Below are positions 38,001 through 50,212 of a stretch of DNA of 64,000 nt, piece after piece (position 1 is the stretch's first letter; every line of letters begins with the position of its first letter). The stretch comes from Siphonodentalium dalli. Its lineage: Eukaryota > Mollusca > Scaphopoda > Gadilida > Siphonodentaliidae. The translations under genes and the position numbers were made by a program. The stretch is taken from positions 77,727,980 through 77,791,979 of the forward strand of contig CP136063.1 of the NCBI GenBank assembly GCA_032622095.1, written 5' to 3'. The notes beneath the pieces were generated by a model. That model was not told the DNA's origin. It saw only the letters and a program-made list of their open reading frames with translations, and ran no database searches.

Positions 38001-38698
38001 CATCAAATTTGGAAATATGAAGTTATGTATATGTTTATCTGTTAACCGATAAACATATATTTAAATTTGGTTTACTTTTTACAATATATGCCAGGGTACC
38101 CTGCTAGTATACAATATTGAAGCACACAAGCTTAACTGACATTACACAAGTGATATACAAGCGACAATTAAAACCCTTTTATTTTTTTTCAGGTTCTGAT
38201 TGTCTTTTTTACAAGTCACGCAGCATTAGTGTCTTGTGAGATGACTATGCAGAAATAACACAGTGGTAAAGTTCTGTGAATTATGTTCATCAGATACCAT
38301 GCAGCCATACCGGGCAAGATGTCATGAGATTATTTCTTCTGGAATCTGACAACACATATGAAGGCACTTGAATACCAAAGACTATCCAATCTGCTATATC
38401 ACAGCACCAGTCTTTTCGAGGCAGGTACAACCAGCAGGCTGAAAACTTGTCAGGCTATTGTTTAATACATTTCGTTTGTAGATAACCAAATGCAACTTGG
38501 TATAATAATCTACTATATATTTTGGAACTGCTGTCTCTGTGTATGTTTGTATATGTGTGTGTTATATAGACTCAAAAACTTTTTTGACCGATCTGACTCA
38601 AATTTGGTATGTGGGTTGTAGTTCCCATTCATCTTTATTGTGTGTTTATTTACATTATATTGTGTCCATTTACCTTTACTATGGTGTGTATTTACTTT
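35056..38698. other. Largely single-copy AT-rich region
   Basis: No repeat family matched over most of 3.6 kb. Points of note: poly-G/poly-C tracts around 36765-36895, a small duplication GCAGGTAGCTGCAGGTAGCTG at 37781, and at 38636-38700 a short forward copy of the GTGTCCATTTACCTTTA minisatellite that is arrayed at 41560. Several 60-116-codon frames lack recognisable domains. No gene supported. Confidence 0.4.
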
Positions 38699-39330
38699 TA
38701 TAGCTCACCTGAGACGAAGTCTCCGGTGGAGCTATAGTCATCACTCCTCGTCCGTCGTCCGTCTGTCCGTCCGTTGTACCGTCCGTCCGTCAACAATTCT
38801 TTAAACATCTTCTCCTCTGAAACCATCAGCCCGATTGGGTTTATATTTGGTGTGGATGTTCCCTATGTGACTCTTATTCAGATTTGTTCAAATGAGGTCA
38901 CCAAGTCAAATAGTTTTGATGTCCGGACCATAACTATTTTTCCGCATAGTAATTCTTAAAACGACTTCTTTTCTGAAGTTGTCGGGCCGAATGGGTTCAT
39001 ATTTGGTATGAGCGTACCTTGGGTGACTGTGGTTCAGATTTGTTCAAATGAGGTCACTGGGTCAAATGTGGGTGGGGCTATGGACATAAATCTGAAGAAA
39101 TATTGTTTTTTTAGATTTAACTTATTGCTCAATTTAACCCAAAAAAAAAGGTATAATTATGTATATTTTATTTTTAATAAATATTTTTTTTATTAAATAA
39201 AATATTTTTTATTTAAATAAAATAAAAAACATTTAATTAAAAAATTTAAGAACTTGTGACATTACATCTTCGGGGGTAGGTACCTCTAGTCTCCCCACTA
39301 AATTTGGTTGAAATCAGGGGTTTGGGAGAA
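38699..39330 (+). mobile_element. Family F element, copy 1
   Basis: Opens TAGCTCACCTGAGACGAAGT, CTCCGGTGGAGCTATAGTC and a CGTCCGTCGTCCGTCTGTCC run, a start typical of dispersed molluscan repeats. Two modules about 156 bp apart (CTTCTCCTCTGAAACC at 38811, CTTCTTTTCTGAAGTT at 38966) carry GGGTTCATATTTGGT(A/G)TG and CAGATTTGTTCAAATGAGGT. It ends with an AT-rich tract and GGGGTAGGTACCTCTAGTC. No open frame of interest. Confidence 0.75.
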
Positions 39331-39639
39331 AAGATGAACAGACAGATGTACAGAAATGTTCAGTAAATTCCTTTTAATACTAGTATCTGTGCATTCCCAT
39401 TACAAGCCAACTCTGCTCTGAACTGACAGACGTGACACATGTTGTTTATAATCAGGGCCAGATAGATAGATAAGAGAACATCTGTAGCTATGGGCAGAGT
39501 CCCCAGGGAGTGTATTCATGTCATTCATAATTTAAATGAGATTAATGGTGTTGTACATTTGTTTTCTAAAGTTGTCAGTAGCACCATCATTGTTTACATT
39601 ACACTGGTTATTAATAGCAGATTAAATTCCTTTTCTCAG

Positions 39640-40055
39640 AGCTTTAAGTGTGTCTGGCATCATTTGTAGGATGAGATTCCCAGAGGGTGAATTTAATTAT
39701 GCTACCCTGCACGGCAGGCTAGCATCGCCAAATACACCCTATGTGGACCTCATTCTGCTTAGGCTTCATCTTCTGGGAAGTATCTAGAGTCTCAAATTTA
39801 CATTTTTAGCAGCTCTTTTCCCTTCTGTTCAGATGTTAAAATGCATAATTGAGGTGTCAAATGGGTGCGCATACTGTCATATGTCAGTAATGTCACCAAC
39901 TTCAGCTGGAGAACTTCTGTCTGTCCCTAGGTTTCCCATAGCAGTTGAGGACTAAGTAAAATTGGGTTCCCAGATGGTGAATTTGGTGATACTAACCTAC
40001 CTAACATAATAGCATCAATACATTCACCCTTTTGGGACCTCAGACACACTAAATT
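39640..40055. mobile_element. Two diverged relatives of the palindromic MITE
   Basis: 39669-39759: AGATTCCCAGAGGGTGAATT...GATGCTACC equivalent, then CTAGCATCGCCAAATACACC and GGACCTCATTCTGC, a single hairpin unit. 39968-40043 repeats it more weakly (GGTTCCCAGATGGTGAATTT, AGCATCAATACATTCACCC, GGGACCTCA). They match the inner hairpin of the intact element at 49574-49827. Confidence 0.6.
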
Positions 40056-40094
40056 CACGCTTGGCTGTTCCAATATTATTTTCTTAACAACTTA

Positions 40095-41290
40095 GCTACG
40101 TGACCTCATTATACCTTATTATGGACAAAAAAGTGGGCGGGTATATTGGATTAAATATGTTGGTCTGTCGGAGTGTCCTTCCATCCATTGTTCTGTCCAT
40201 CCATCCATCAACAATTGTTTTCTTCTCGAGATCTATATGAATTCCCTACCTGTATGTGACTCAAATTCAGATTTGTTCAAATAAGTTCATCAGGTCAAAT
40301 AGGAGGGATGCCAGGGCCATAACGTTTTCCATCCATAGTATTCCTAACAACTATTACTACTCAAGAACCATCAAGTCTATTTAGCTTATATTTGTGTATG
40401 CAGGGTCCTTGGGTGGCATGTTTAGATCTGTTCCAATGGGGGCCTTTTTGGAAAATCAATTAACTTCAACTCTTAAAAGCGAATGTTTATAATTATAAGA
40501 TGAATAGATATCAGAGATGGGGATTCATGTTTGTTCAAATAGGGGCAGAGACCCCACCCACACTACCTGTATATATGCTGTACGCTACTGGTATAATAAG
40601 ATAATGTCATATTCTTGCAGGGATGTCCCCAGTGTTGGGGAGGTGATTTACAGATTTGTTCAATGAAATGTAATTTTTGAGCTCACCTGAGACGAAGCTA
40701 TAGTCATCACTTCTCATCTGTCACCTGTTCATCTTTCTGTCCATCCATCAATCTGTCAACAATTCTGTGAACATCTTCTCTAGATCATAAGACTGAATGG
40801 GTTCATATTTGGTGTGGATATTTTCCCTATGTGATTCACATTCAGATTTGTTCAAATGAGGTCACTCTTTCAAATGGTTGTGAAGCTAGGGCCATAACTC
40901 TTGCCCTCCATGGTAATTCTTAAAAACGACTTCTTCTCATTTACCATCAGATATAGGGTGGTACCCGAGACATAACTGTATGCCTCTATAGTAATACTTA
41001 AAATGTCGTCTCAAGATAGGTTGGACTATTTAGCTTACATATAGGATGGAGGATCCTTTAGTGACTGAGATTCAGATTTGTTGACATAAGGCAACCTGTT
41101 AAGAAATGACGGGGCTATGGGGACTTAACACTTTTGTGTCTAATAAGATCATTAAAATACAAAATTCATTAAAACATCTACCTTGGAACTACTTGACTGA
41201 TTAATCTGACATACATATATGCTGTTTTTGGGTCCATGGATAATTGGGCTTCAAACATGTCTAAATAGTTTTATAAAAAGGTGCTTGTGA
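40095..41290 (+). mobile_element. Family F elements, copies 2 and 3
   Basis: Copy 2 (about 40120-40600) lacks the GAGCTCACCTGAG start but has TCAAATTCAGATTTGTTCAA and CCAGGGCCATAACGTTTTCC modules. Copy 3 starts at 40680 with GCTCACCTGAGACGAAGCTA and carries TTCACATTCAGATTTGTTCA and GCCATAACTCTTGCCCTCCA. A short dispersed block, TTGCAGGGATGTCCCCA, at 40615 recurs at 44589. Confidence 0.6.
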
Positions 41291-41559
41291 GATTGGAAAT
41301 TTCCAACAATAGAGAAAGTTTGAGATGACAGTTGCCAATCTAAGACTTGGGAGTCTGGAGCCTTGTCGGGAAGGGACATGAGCTGGAGGAGGGGGGGGGG
41401 GTGATCAGTAGCGTACAGTTGGTATGTGAAGCCTCTCTATCTACATATCCTGTTTAGATCTACTTTTTTAAAGTGATTATGAAAAGTTCTAACTGTTATG
41501 GTCTCCAAAGTCCCAGTCTTATCAGTCTTTGCAGTCTGGTGAGCGACCCCACAGTCTTT

Positions 41560-42130
41560 GACTGTCTTGTTATGGTGTGTATTTACCTACATATGATGTG
41601 GTTTGTACCTTTATATGGTGTCCATTTACCTTTATTGGGTATCAATTTACCTTAATCTGTATATGGTGACCATTTATGATGGCCGCTATTATTTATATGA
41701 TGTACATATTACTTTATATGCTGCATATACAACTTTATATGATGTGTATATTTGATGAGTATATGTCTGTATATTATGGTATAGCATTATGATGGTGAAT
41801 TGACACCATATAAAGATATTTTCACGTCATATAAATATGGCCATATTTCCACCATATGATGACAATTGTCCTATAAAGATGAATGGATACCATATATAAA
41901 GGTGGAACCACATCATCAAAGATGTATGCATATCATATAGAGAATAGAGGACATCATATTAATGGTGAATGGATACCATATACAGGTGAAACATAGCATA
42001 TGAAGGTAAATGGACAATATATAAAGATGAATGCGCACCAAAAAAGAACAGTGCTACCACCTTATAAAGTCATAAATGATTCGCACTCCACGAAAATTTA
42101 AGGTGAATGGACACCATAAAAATGTAGAAC
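41560..42130. repeat. Mirror-image minisatellite (head-to-head ~20-bp units)
   Basis: Left half (41565-41770): irregular copies of TATGGTGTCCATTTACCTTT. Right half (41790-42130): the reverse complement, such as AAGGTGAATGGACACCATA, ATGAATGGATACCATATA and GGTAAATGGACAATATATAA. Orientation switches once, near 41780. Units are degenerate, so pairing of the two halves would be imperfect. No gene. Confidence 0.8.
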
Positions 42131-43459
42131 AACATCATAGAAAGGATGACACATACGATGGGTGCATGTGTGATGATGATGATGATGCTGGAGTATCATT
42201 TGCAAGTATATTTGTCACGCTAAAATTCATTATGATCTACAATTGACTTCAACATTAAATTTAGTCAGTTGATAACAGGTATCAATAAGACAATAATTTA
42301 CAACATCTTCACATTGTGAAAAAAAACTATAGTCTTGTGATAATTTTTCGTTTGGCTCAACATGCATCAGACTGTATGATATCGGTGTCATTATAAAGTA
42401 TTCTATACAAACTTTTGCCCAGTACTGCATCTAGAAGCATAAGTATTGCGACTAACTACATATATTGCTTGAATTAGATTACTGATAATTACAGTATGTC
42501 AGACACCATTGTATTGTCTTCACATAGTAGCACGATGTGACCATTTAGTGATATTACTATCAAAGTTTGAGTAATATAACAAAATATCTTCAGTAGGTTG
42601 AATGCTAAATTTTGATCGCAACTGTAGTCAGGGAGAATAATCTGACCACATCCAAATTTTTCTGAACTGCACCTGAGTTTCATACATACTATGTTTGAGA
42701 AATTTCAATTCACATATCATACACAAAAGACGCCAGTGAAAAATGTGAAAAAATCATATTTGTCCCCCTATATTGACCCCACAAGAACTGGTTCCCAAAG
42801 TTAGAATAGCTGGGCTACCTAAAAAATGGTGGTTGCTGAAATTCCCCTTTCTGGTGACACCTCGGGTATTAATGAGAGCCCATACTTTAATTGCTCAGAT
42901 TCAATATACAATGAAGATGATGATATAAGAAACTCTAGATTTTTTGCCATATAGATCGAGAGAAATTTATTATAGAAAATATCTTGCCATTTTCGGCAGG
43001 ATTTATGCAAAACTTGCGTCTGCCTCTTAAAATATGATCCCTGTCTATATTAAGTTCTAACAATATTTGGTTTTGATACAATTTAATCAATATTACTATC
43101 CCAAACATGATAATATAGATTATAGTTTAATTTTACAAACATTTTCTGATTTAATTTCCCCAAACAAGACTAATGTTTCTAGCATTTGAAAAATAAATTA
43201 CTCTTGTCTCTGCCACATTCAACATCACATTCTCACGACCTCTTGTTAACAATTTTTCTGTACTAATGTTAACAACATTTTTCAACAATTGGTTTCTTTT
43301 ATGGTGATTCATGATGAGCTTGTTTGAACATGTTGTGTGATTTTTTTTCTCATATGTATGTCGTATGAAAATTTCTGTTTGATTTTGGTCGATTCTTCAC
43401 GAAAATTGGACGTTATGATATCTGCTAAGTATAATCACCCATTATCACCGAATTCAAAA
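42131..43459. other. Single-copy region, nothing assigned
   Basis: Contains a short (GAT)n run at 42172-42187. Three consecutive minus-strand frames of 63-66 codons (42819-43010, 42489-42683, 42230-42430) are in line but have no recognised motifs and no convincing splice sites between them; I do not call a gene. Confidence 0.4.
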
Positions 43460-43790
43460 TCAAAATTTGTCTTTTCCCCCAGAACCATAAGACCGAATGT
43501 GTTCATATTTGGTATGGATGTTCCCTGGGTGACTCACATTATCAGATTTGTTAAAATAAGGTTGCCAAGTCAAATAGTTACAAAGCCAGCACCACAGCTT
43601 TTTCCCATCATAGTAATTCTTAACAACTTCTAAAAAACCACCAGGCCTCTTTAGCTTATATTTGGTATGGAGGGTCCTTGGATGATAGGAGTAGAGCCAG
43701 GGACATAACTCTTTAAAAAAATTAGATTTGAATCCTTGCTCAATTAAATGAAATAAAGTCTATATAAATTTTAAAGTTTTTTAATTTTTA
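43460..43790 (+). mobile_element. Family F element, copy 4
   Basis: Shares AGAACCATAAGACCGAATG, GTTCATATTTGGTATGGATG, TTCCCTGGGTGACTCACATT and the tail TTAGATTTGAATCCTTGCTC with other F copies; the GCTCACCTGAGACG start is missing. A 98-codon frame crossing its start is a by-product. 43791-44149 beyond it holds nothing assigned. Confidence 0.6.
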
Positions 43791-44149
43791 ATTTGACTTT
43801 TATTTGTTATAGAAGTTTAACTTTTTTTGGTCACACCACATCACCATCATCTCCCATTATCAACTATGTCCATCCAACCCCACCATATAGCCAGATCCCT
43901 GCCCAGCATATTAAATTCCTTCTGTTAACTACAGTTGTAGTTACAGGCTATTTGACATTCCAATGTGTGCATGTAGATATGGCAATACACTGGCTTTACT
44001 ATATACAGGTGACAGTCTGCAACACATTATAAACTAATTAGCTAGCAGATAGTGGGTTGGAACCTTTGGATGAATGCAGTTTAATCCAATGTTTTGACCA
44101 CTATCTAAAACAAATACAGTTTGACATTTTATTATTAGTATTGGTATGA

Positions 44150-44330
44150 ACCCTTTCATAACAGGGTCTGTGTTGGTGTAGTATTAAAGGGACCCTCTCA
44201 TATATATACGAGAATGAACTGATTTTGAAGGTCAAGGAAATTATGTTAGGTCAATGTATTCTCTTATCTATGTGAGGCTCCCTTATATATGTGAACATGC
44301 ATTGGCACAGGGTTTTCTCAAAATTTCATG
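44150..44330. repeat. Interspersed repeat G, copy 2
   Basis: GAACCCTTTCATAACAGGGT...TCTCTTATCTATGTGAGGCT and GCATTGGCACAGGGTTTTCT match the ends of 20485-20850, without the T-rich expansion. 44331-45121 has no assignable content apart from the CAGGGATGTCCCCACAG block at 44590. Confidence 0.6.
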
Positions 44331-45121
44331 AAGCTCCAGTCATGGAAAGGGTGAGTCGGGTGACCCATATATTTCAGTTTTATTTGATAAGTCCTGATTT
44401 ATATGTTTATGTTTACTCACAACAGTGGGACACATATCTTGTTCCTAATTGAACATGGGGTGGAGTGTTATTTCCATGTAGTAGTATTGTATAATGATAT
44501 TAAATAGTGAGCGATAAACAAAACACTCAACACCGTGGTGATGAGTTGGTAGTCAAGCATCCAAATAAATCACAAATGTCCTATTCTCGCAGGGATGTCC
44601 CCACAGGGTGGGTGCAGATTTTTTCAAAAACCCATCATACAAACTAAATTAAATACAAAAGAATAGACCATTGATTAAGTTTTAGTATTTACCCAATACT
44701 TATTATTTTATAACAAGATATCATGGGTTGGTTCGGCTTCTAATGAGAAAATAATAACACTGAAAAAACACTTTTTGGATAAATTTATTTAAACTTAGAT
44801 GATTGGTGTTTTCATCTGTTTTTATTCTACTTTTAAATTTGAGTATGAACTACCTGTAGAATCTGTTCCTGATAACATCCACTTTTCAGATTTAAATAAA
44901 TCTTCTGATGAATAATATTATAAAAATACAATTTTGTCTTCCAACACATGTTCATGTATGGTGCACGTAATGTCAACATCTGAATTAATTGAAATAATAA
45001 TGTTTATGTATGTCAATGTGAACACTTTAATTTCAAAGCTGAATGTATACTTTTAATTATTTTGAAGTAAACTTGACAAGTGCCTACTTTGTTACAGCTA
45101 GACAGCTGCTAACACAATTAT

Positions 45122-47170
45122 TATGTGTACCCATACCATGTATGGGTACACATGATGCCGATGTCCGGATCAACCATCCGTCGCTCGTCTGACCTGTCTG
45201 CTCAACTTGGACCTGTCTGGCTAGCCTTCTGTCTGTCCGTCTCTGTAGACACTTGCTATCCGATCCGATTACTCAAGTATTTTTTATCGGATCATGTTCA
45301 AATTTAATTGCGTGTTTATGATGACACACCCCTCACATGTATAGTTTTTGGTGTCGATCGGTTGTTGGTTTAGAAATGATTAACACTTTCCATCCATACC
45401 TGGTCATGTTCTATCCGATGCCATAACTCATGTATTTTTTTACCCATTGTGTTCATATATGCTGGTTTATGATGATACATGGCTCACCTGTATAGTTTTT
45501 GTTGTTGATTAGTTGATCAGTTTAGAAAATAACTAACACTGCACACAAATGCTATCCGATGCATCTAAGTCAAACAATTTTCTTCTGATCTGCCTGATAT
45601 TTCATACCTACGTCTTTCTTAGCACGTTCTTTATCTGTATGGATTGGAATTTGGTAATGTTTAGTTAACCCTTTCCACTCTTGTTTTTAAATAGAATTCA
45701 TCCAAGCCTGACGATGACTCTAACATTTTTCATCTGATAGACACCAAATTTGGTATATGAATTTCTGACAACTAAATACAGATCAAGTTCAAATATCGGT
45801 TTGATCCAATATATTTCAACAGAGTTATGGCCCTTTATAATTCATACCTGTTTGCCATGCATTGTGAAATTTGAAGAGAACATGACACAACCGGACTGTG
45901 GTTTGGAGTGAGACAATATATAGCTATGGACAACCATAGTACTTTGTAACTACTGATGACTGCAGACTTTTTTATCATCTGTCACACTATGATTGAAAGC
46001 CCTTTATTCCAGTTATGTTTTCTGTGTTGAAACAGGTACGTACATGGCATTAATTATTTTCAAAGACACTGTTGTCATATCTTAGAAAAGAGTTATTCCA
46101 CACATTCCTTACTTCCACCATATGATGTCATCGAAAATGATTAACCCTCTACACACATCATATGGTCTTCTCATGTTTTTTATTTGATCATTCTCCATTT
46201 TTTGATTAAAATCCAGTTGATAGACACATATCATCTGATAGACCTATATTAAATTATCGCCTTCACTTTGAGCCAGGTTCAGTCAGTGTTTCAATACATG
46301 ACCAATTGAATATTCATCATTAGAGGAAATGTCTTATTTTGAAATTCCCTTAAACGCATTTGGGTTGCAGGATAATATTAACAGTGCTGGAATTCTTGAG
46401 ACTGACTTAAAAATGCAATGACATGCTTTTTCTTGACTACTCTGTGTTTATCAGTTCATTAGTTTGGGTAAGACTAACCCCTTACTATCCAATTTGATAA
46501 CTCAAATATTTCCATTGATTATGTTTATAGTTATGGCACAGTTTATGATAACACACCCCTGACCTGCATAGTGATGGTCATTTGGTTTATTTGCTTAAAT
46601 ATATTAACTTCCTTCATCAATCCTGATGACACAATGTGATAGCTAAATATTTTGTACGTGACCACTCTATAAATAATCACATCTGTGATAATCATGACAC
46701 ATTCTTCACCTGTATAGATTTTTGTATCGGATCGAATGGTTTTGAAAATATTAACCATAACTTTAATTATATTTAAACTGTTTACAAACATTGTATCTTT
46801 CCAATGATCAGCTTAGAAGAAAACTAACCTTTATAGCCAATCATTAGCAATCATATTTTATATCCAGGTCTATACATTCCTCACTTGTATAGTTGTTCAG
46901 GTATTGATTGTTTTTTTAGTTGTGGAATATTAATAGGTTGTTATGAATTTTTAATATGCAGCCGACACAAAACATAATAAACAAAAAATAGCAATGATAC
47001 TACATATATTAATAAAAATAACACAATATGTTATGTCTCATGTTCCATTGTAATAAACGGATAACATGAGTTGCTATGGTGCTTATCTACTTAATTTCTT
47101 AACTATTTTGTATTTAACAGCTATAAACTCTCCCACTTTTAATTGAGTTTAATTAGCTTTATCACTCAAA
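45122..47170 (+). mobile_element. Dispersed element family B, copy 2 (long form)
   Basis: Starts with the hairpin TGTACCCATACCATGTATGG/GTACACATGATGCCGATG and a CTGTCTGTCCG run. TATAGTTTTTGGTGTCGATC-type modules recur at about 45332 and 45483, and again after 46545 and 46690. It shares AGATCAAGTTCAAAT...GAGTTATGGCCC with copy 1 at 45780-45846 and ends TTGAGTTTAATTAGCTTTAT at about 47142, the same tail as copy 1. The longer middle could be a second copy or unrelated insertions. No transposase frame seen. Confidence 0.6.
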
Positions 47171-48899
47171 AAGACATATCTGTGTTGGAGTCACTGATAG
47201 GTTGAAATCAAAGCCACATCTGCGTTAACATTGTGTTAATGTGAGCAAGGTGCCCAATAAGTGTGATTCCACTCGTGAACTTAATAGTAAGGCTTGAATT
47301 GTTGAAAGTTTTGCACTCATGGAAAGGATGGTGTAAGGTTTTATGTAAATAGCTCATAGCTGTCGCCAAGGTATGTGTTAAACATCTGCAGATCGTCATC
47401 CGCCTCTTGTTCACATTAGTTATTGTTGTATGTTTGAACACTATGTGCTTTTAATATCCGAAAAGGCCAATGTTACTGATACCTTAAGTGTTATCAGTAG
47501 TATTGCTATTAAAATAGCCATATTTGTTAACACTTCTGTAAACAAAAAGAATATTGTATCATAGACAAACTTTGTTCTTAAAATCATCGCGTAAATTGCA
47601 TGTTATTGGCATGTTAGTTATCTGTGTTCGTAAACAAATGCTAAACTATGTAAACAATCAGTAGGCAAAGTATGCAATAAGCAGTACACTCAACAACAGG
47701 CAGACCGCACTAAGTGACCATTGGTTAGAAAGGACACCAAACTGTTTACAATATACCGGTATAGTGCTTGTTAATCCTCCCCACAAAAGATTCCAGTGCA
47801 TAATCCCAATTCCAAGTTGAGCTACAGTGTCACTGACACTTCCACTGTCAATAACACTGTGACTGAATATCTGGACTACTTGTTAATGTGGAGAAATAAA
47901 TTCAAATTATATAATTACTCTGAAACATGCTCCATTTTATTTCAAAAAGTTGTAGAAGAGTGAAAATGCTTGCCAAGAATGGAACGTATAACTACAGAGA
48001 ACATGATGTAACACCAAATCGCTTTCAAGTGATTAGAGTTTGATTTTAATAACATAATTATGAATGCCATATACAATAGTCATAATTATTTTTTATCCAT
48101 GCCATTAATTCTTAAATCAAATGGTGACTATCTATGCATGGTTTTTGACCATTGGCAACAAAAACGCGGCATTCACTCCTGTAGTAAATTTTCTGTGTTT
48201 GGTGATAAATGGTACATGTATTATTATCCATCCCTTAACTAACAAAAGCAAAAGCCGTCACATGATAATCTGGGAAAAATTCATATTGGAATTCCGAAAT
48301 TCATATTGGACTCAATCGAGTCCAATACGACTTTTGTATCAGCACTCCATGATGTCATGAAGTAACTCTATTGCCAATGAATAATTATGTGAAATTGTGA
48401 TGGACGCAATACTCTATTGGATTTAGCAGACGTTTCAATTCTGCATTGAGTTTTATTTTTCACTTCCGTGTTCACTGTTCCAAATCATGCTTTCTGATTA
48501 TCAAATACAGGTTTTTATATATGGAGAATCAAGTGCTGACAATTACAAAAAATAACCTCAACAGATTTATTCACAAAAAAATGGATAAACATACAGATGG
48601 ATAATAAAGTTTTTATTATATATTGTTGTGAAGAGTATGTGTTTTTCTTCTACTCATCCAGTTTGTAGTGAAAAGTCATTTTGGACTCAACACTGTGTCC
48701 AATATGACTTTTGACCACAACATGCACTCATACAAGAAGAACTCATACTGTACACACTACAAAATATTGCATAATAACTGTATAAAATTATTTTGCTGAA
48801 ACCAGCAACTGACAACTTAAGTATTAACCATCTAGATATCTAGGATCAAAGTGTGATGAATAGACCTCATGTGTAATGGTTTTGGTATGGATATATGAC
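47171..48899. other. Single-copy region with a solo pearl-like tail
   Basis: 47812-47850 is an isolated copy of the pearl-like 3' tail (AAGTTGAGCTACAGTGTCAC) with the stem AGTGTC-ACT-GACACT intact at 47826-47840; the loop base has changed while the stem is kept. 48306-48325 is a perfect hairpin, TTGGACTC-AATC-GAGTCCAA, with a looser relative at 48682. No gene supported. Confidence 0.45.
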
Positions 48900-49565
48900 T
48901 TTAGCTCATCTTGACAAATTCAAGCACAAACATTGTCCGCCCATCATAAATTTCCATTAGTACAACAAACAGTTCACATCTCTCATCCGATTGTCACCAA
49001 AGTTTATATGGATTTTTCACGCATTGCCACAATATGTGAATTTTGTTGATTTACATGGATACCAGATTCCATATTGTTGTTACTAATTGCACGACTAAAT
49101 TCTTTGTCATATCCTACATGTCACATTCCTTATCATACCGCCCCTAAACTTCATATGGAACTGTGGGTTGACCATTAGATGGAAGCCTTCAAAGTTTTCC
49201 AAATTTAGTTAAACATGTTGGATTTCTTAATTGACTCCATTGCCACACTCTGCAGCCAACATTTATCGGAAAAATGTTTTTACAATTTACAGGCATTACC
49301 CCGATCATTTCTAGATGGGAGCTATCAAATTTGAACAATATTTGGTCAGAAACATGGCTGCTCTTTGAATAAATAAATACTTTGGCATACCCTTCATCCA
49401 TCATGTTTTATCCAATTGATCCTGATTGATCCCAAACTTTATATGGCTATTCAGGTAAACGTCTGGTATGACTTAAACTTTTCATAATAATTCAACCCAC
49501 TGTAATGTATGACATTAACCTCTCTCCAAGCTGAGCTACATGGTCATTGACATTTTTGTCTGTGG
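48900..49565 (+). mobile_element. Pearl-like element, copy 4
   Basis: Starts TTTAGCTCATCTTGACAAAT, has diverged core modules (TCATATGGAACTGTGGGTTG, TAGATGGGAGCTATCAAATT, AACATGGCTGC) and ends CCAAGCTGAGCTACATGGTC with a weakened tail stem at 49540-49554. Shorter than copies 1 and 3, with about three modules. Confidence 0.6.
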
Positions 49566-49573
49566 TTTCTAAT

Positions 49574-49827
49574 CAAGCCTTGAAATAGGGTGTCTGTCAT
49601 TTGCAGAATGAGGTCCCCAAAGGGTGAATTTAGTGATGCTACCCCGCATAGTGGGCTAGCATCACCAAATTCACCCTCTGGGGACCTCATTCTGCTTACA
49701 CCTCAGCAGCATGAGGTTCCCAGAGGGTAAATTTGGTGATGCTAGCCCACTATGCAGGGTAGCATCACTAAATTCACCCTCTGGGGACCTCATTCTGCAA
49801 ATGACAGACACCCTATTTCAAGGCTTG
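49574..49827. mobile_element. Palindromic MITE with 8-bp target-site duplication
   Basis: A 254-bp element that is one large inverted repeat. It begins CAAGCCTTGAAATAGGGTGT and ends with the reverse complement of the same sequence, flanked by TTTCTAAT on both sides (49566-49573 and 49828-49835). The two ~120-bp halves differ at about five positions. Each half is itself a hairpin: GCAGAATGAGGTCCCC...GTGATGCTA against TAGCATCAC...GGGGACCTCATTCTGC. The 8-bp duplication fits hAT-type mobilisation, but the terminal sequence is not the usual hAT start, so superfamily is open. Confidence 0.93.
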
Positions 49828-50212
49828 TTTCTAATAGTGTCAATGTTTTCAACATGTATATTATCTACAAATAACTGAATGTGTATATATATTTTTTTGT
49901 TTTCAATATTGTTTCAAAGCTTTGTGTGCTCATTGTTGATGTACCAAATATTTATTGTACTTGCATATGTGTTCTGTTGGTAAGACTATTATTATGATAT
50001 AATAAATTAATAATAAAAGAATACAAATAGTCAAGAATTGCATTTCTTATGAACACTCTCCAATAATGGAATATATCTTAGTTGATGATGTCAGAAAACT
50101 AGGGGAAGACAATATTCTGGGTGACAATTATCACTGGAAGGTGTCCACCATCTACACAGATTAATAAATATATTATGTGGGGAAACATTACTTTCTAGAT
50201 CTGACTAGGAAC

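Noticed and set aside
42230-43010. Three in-line minus-strand frames as exons of one gene
   Set aside because: No recognisable motif and no consistent splice sites; 63-66-codon frames are expected by chance in this much DNA.
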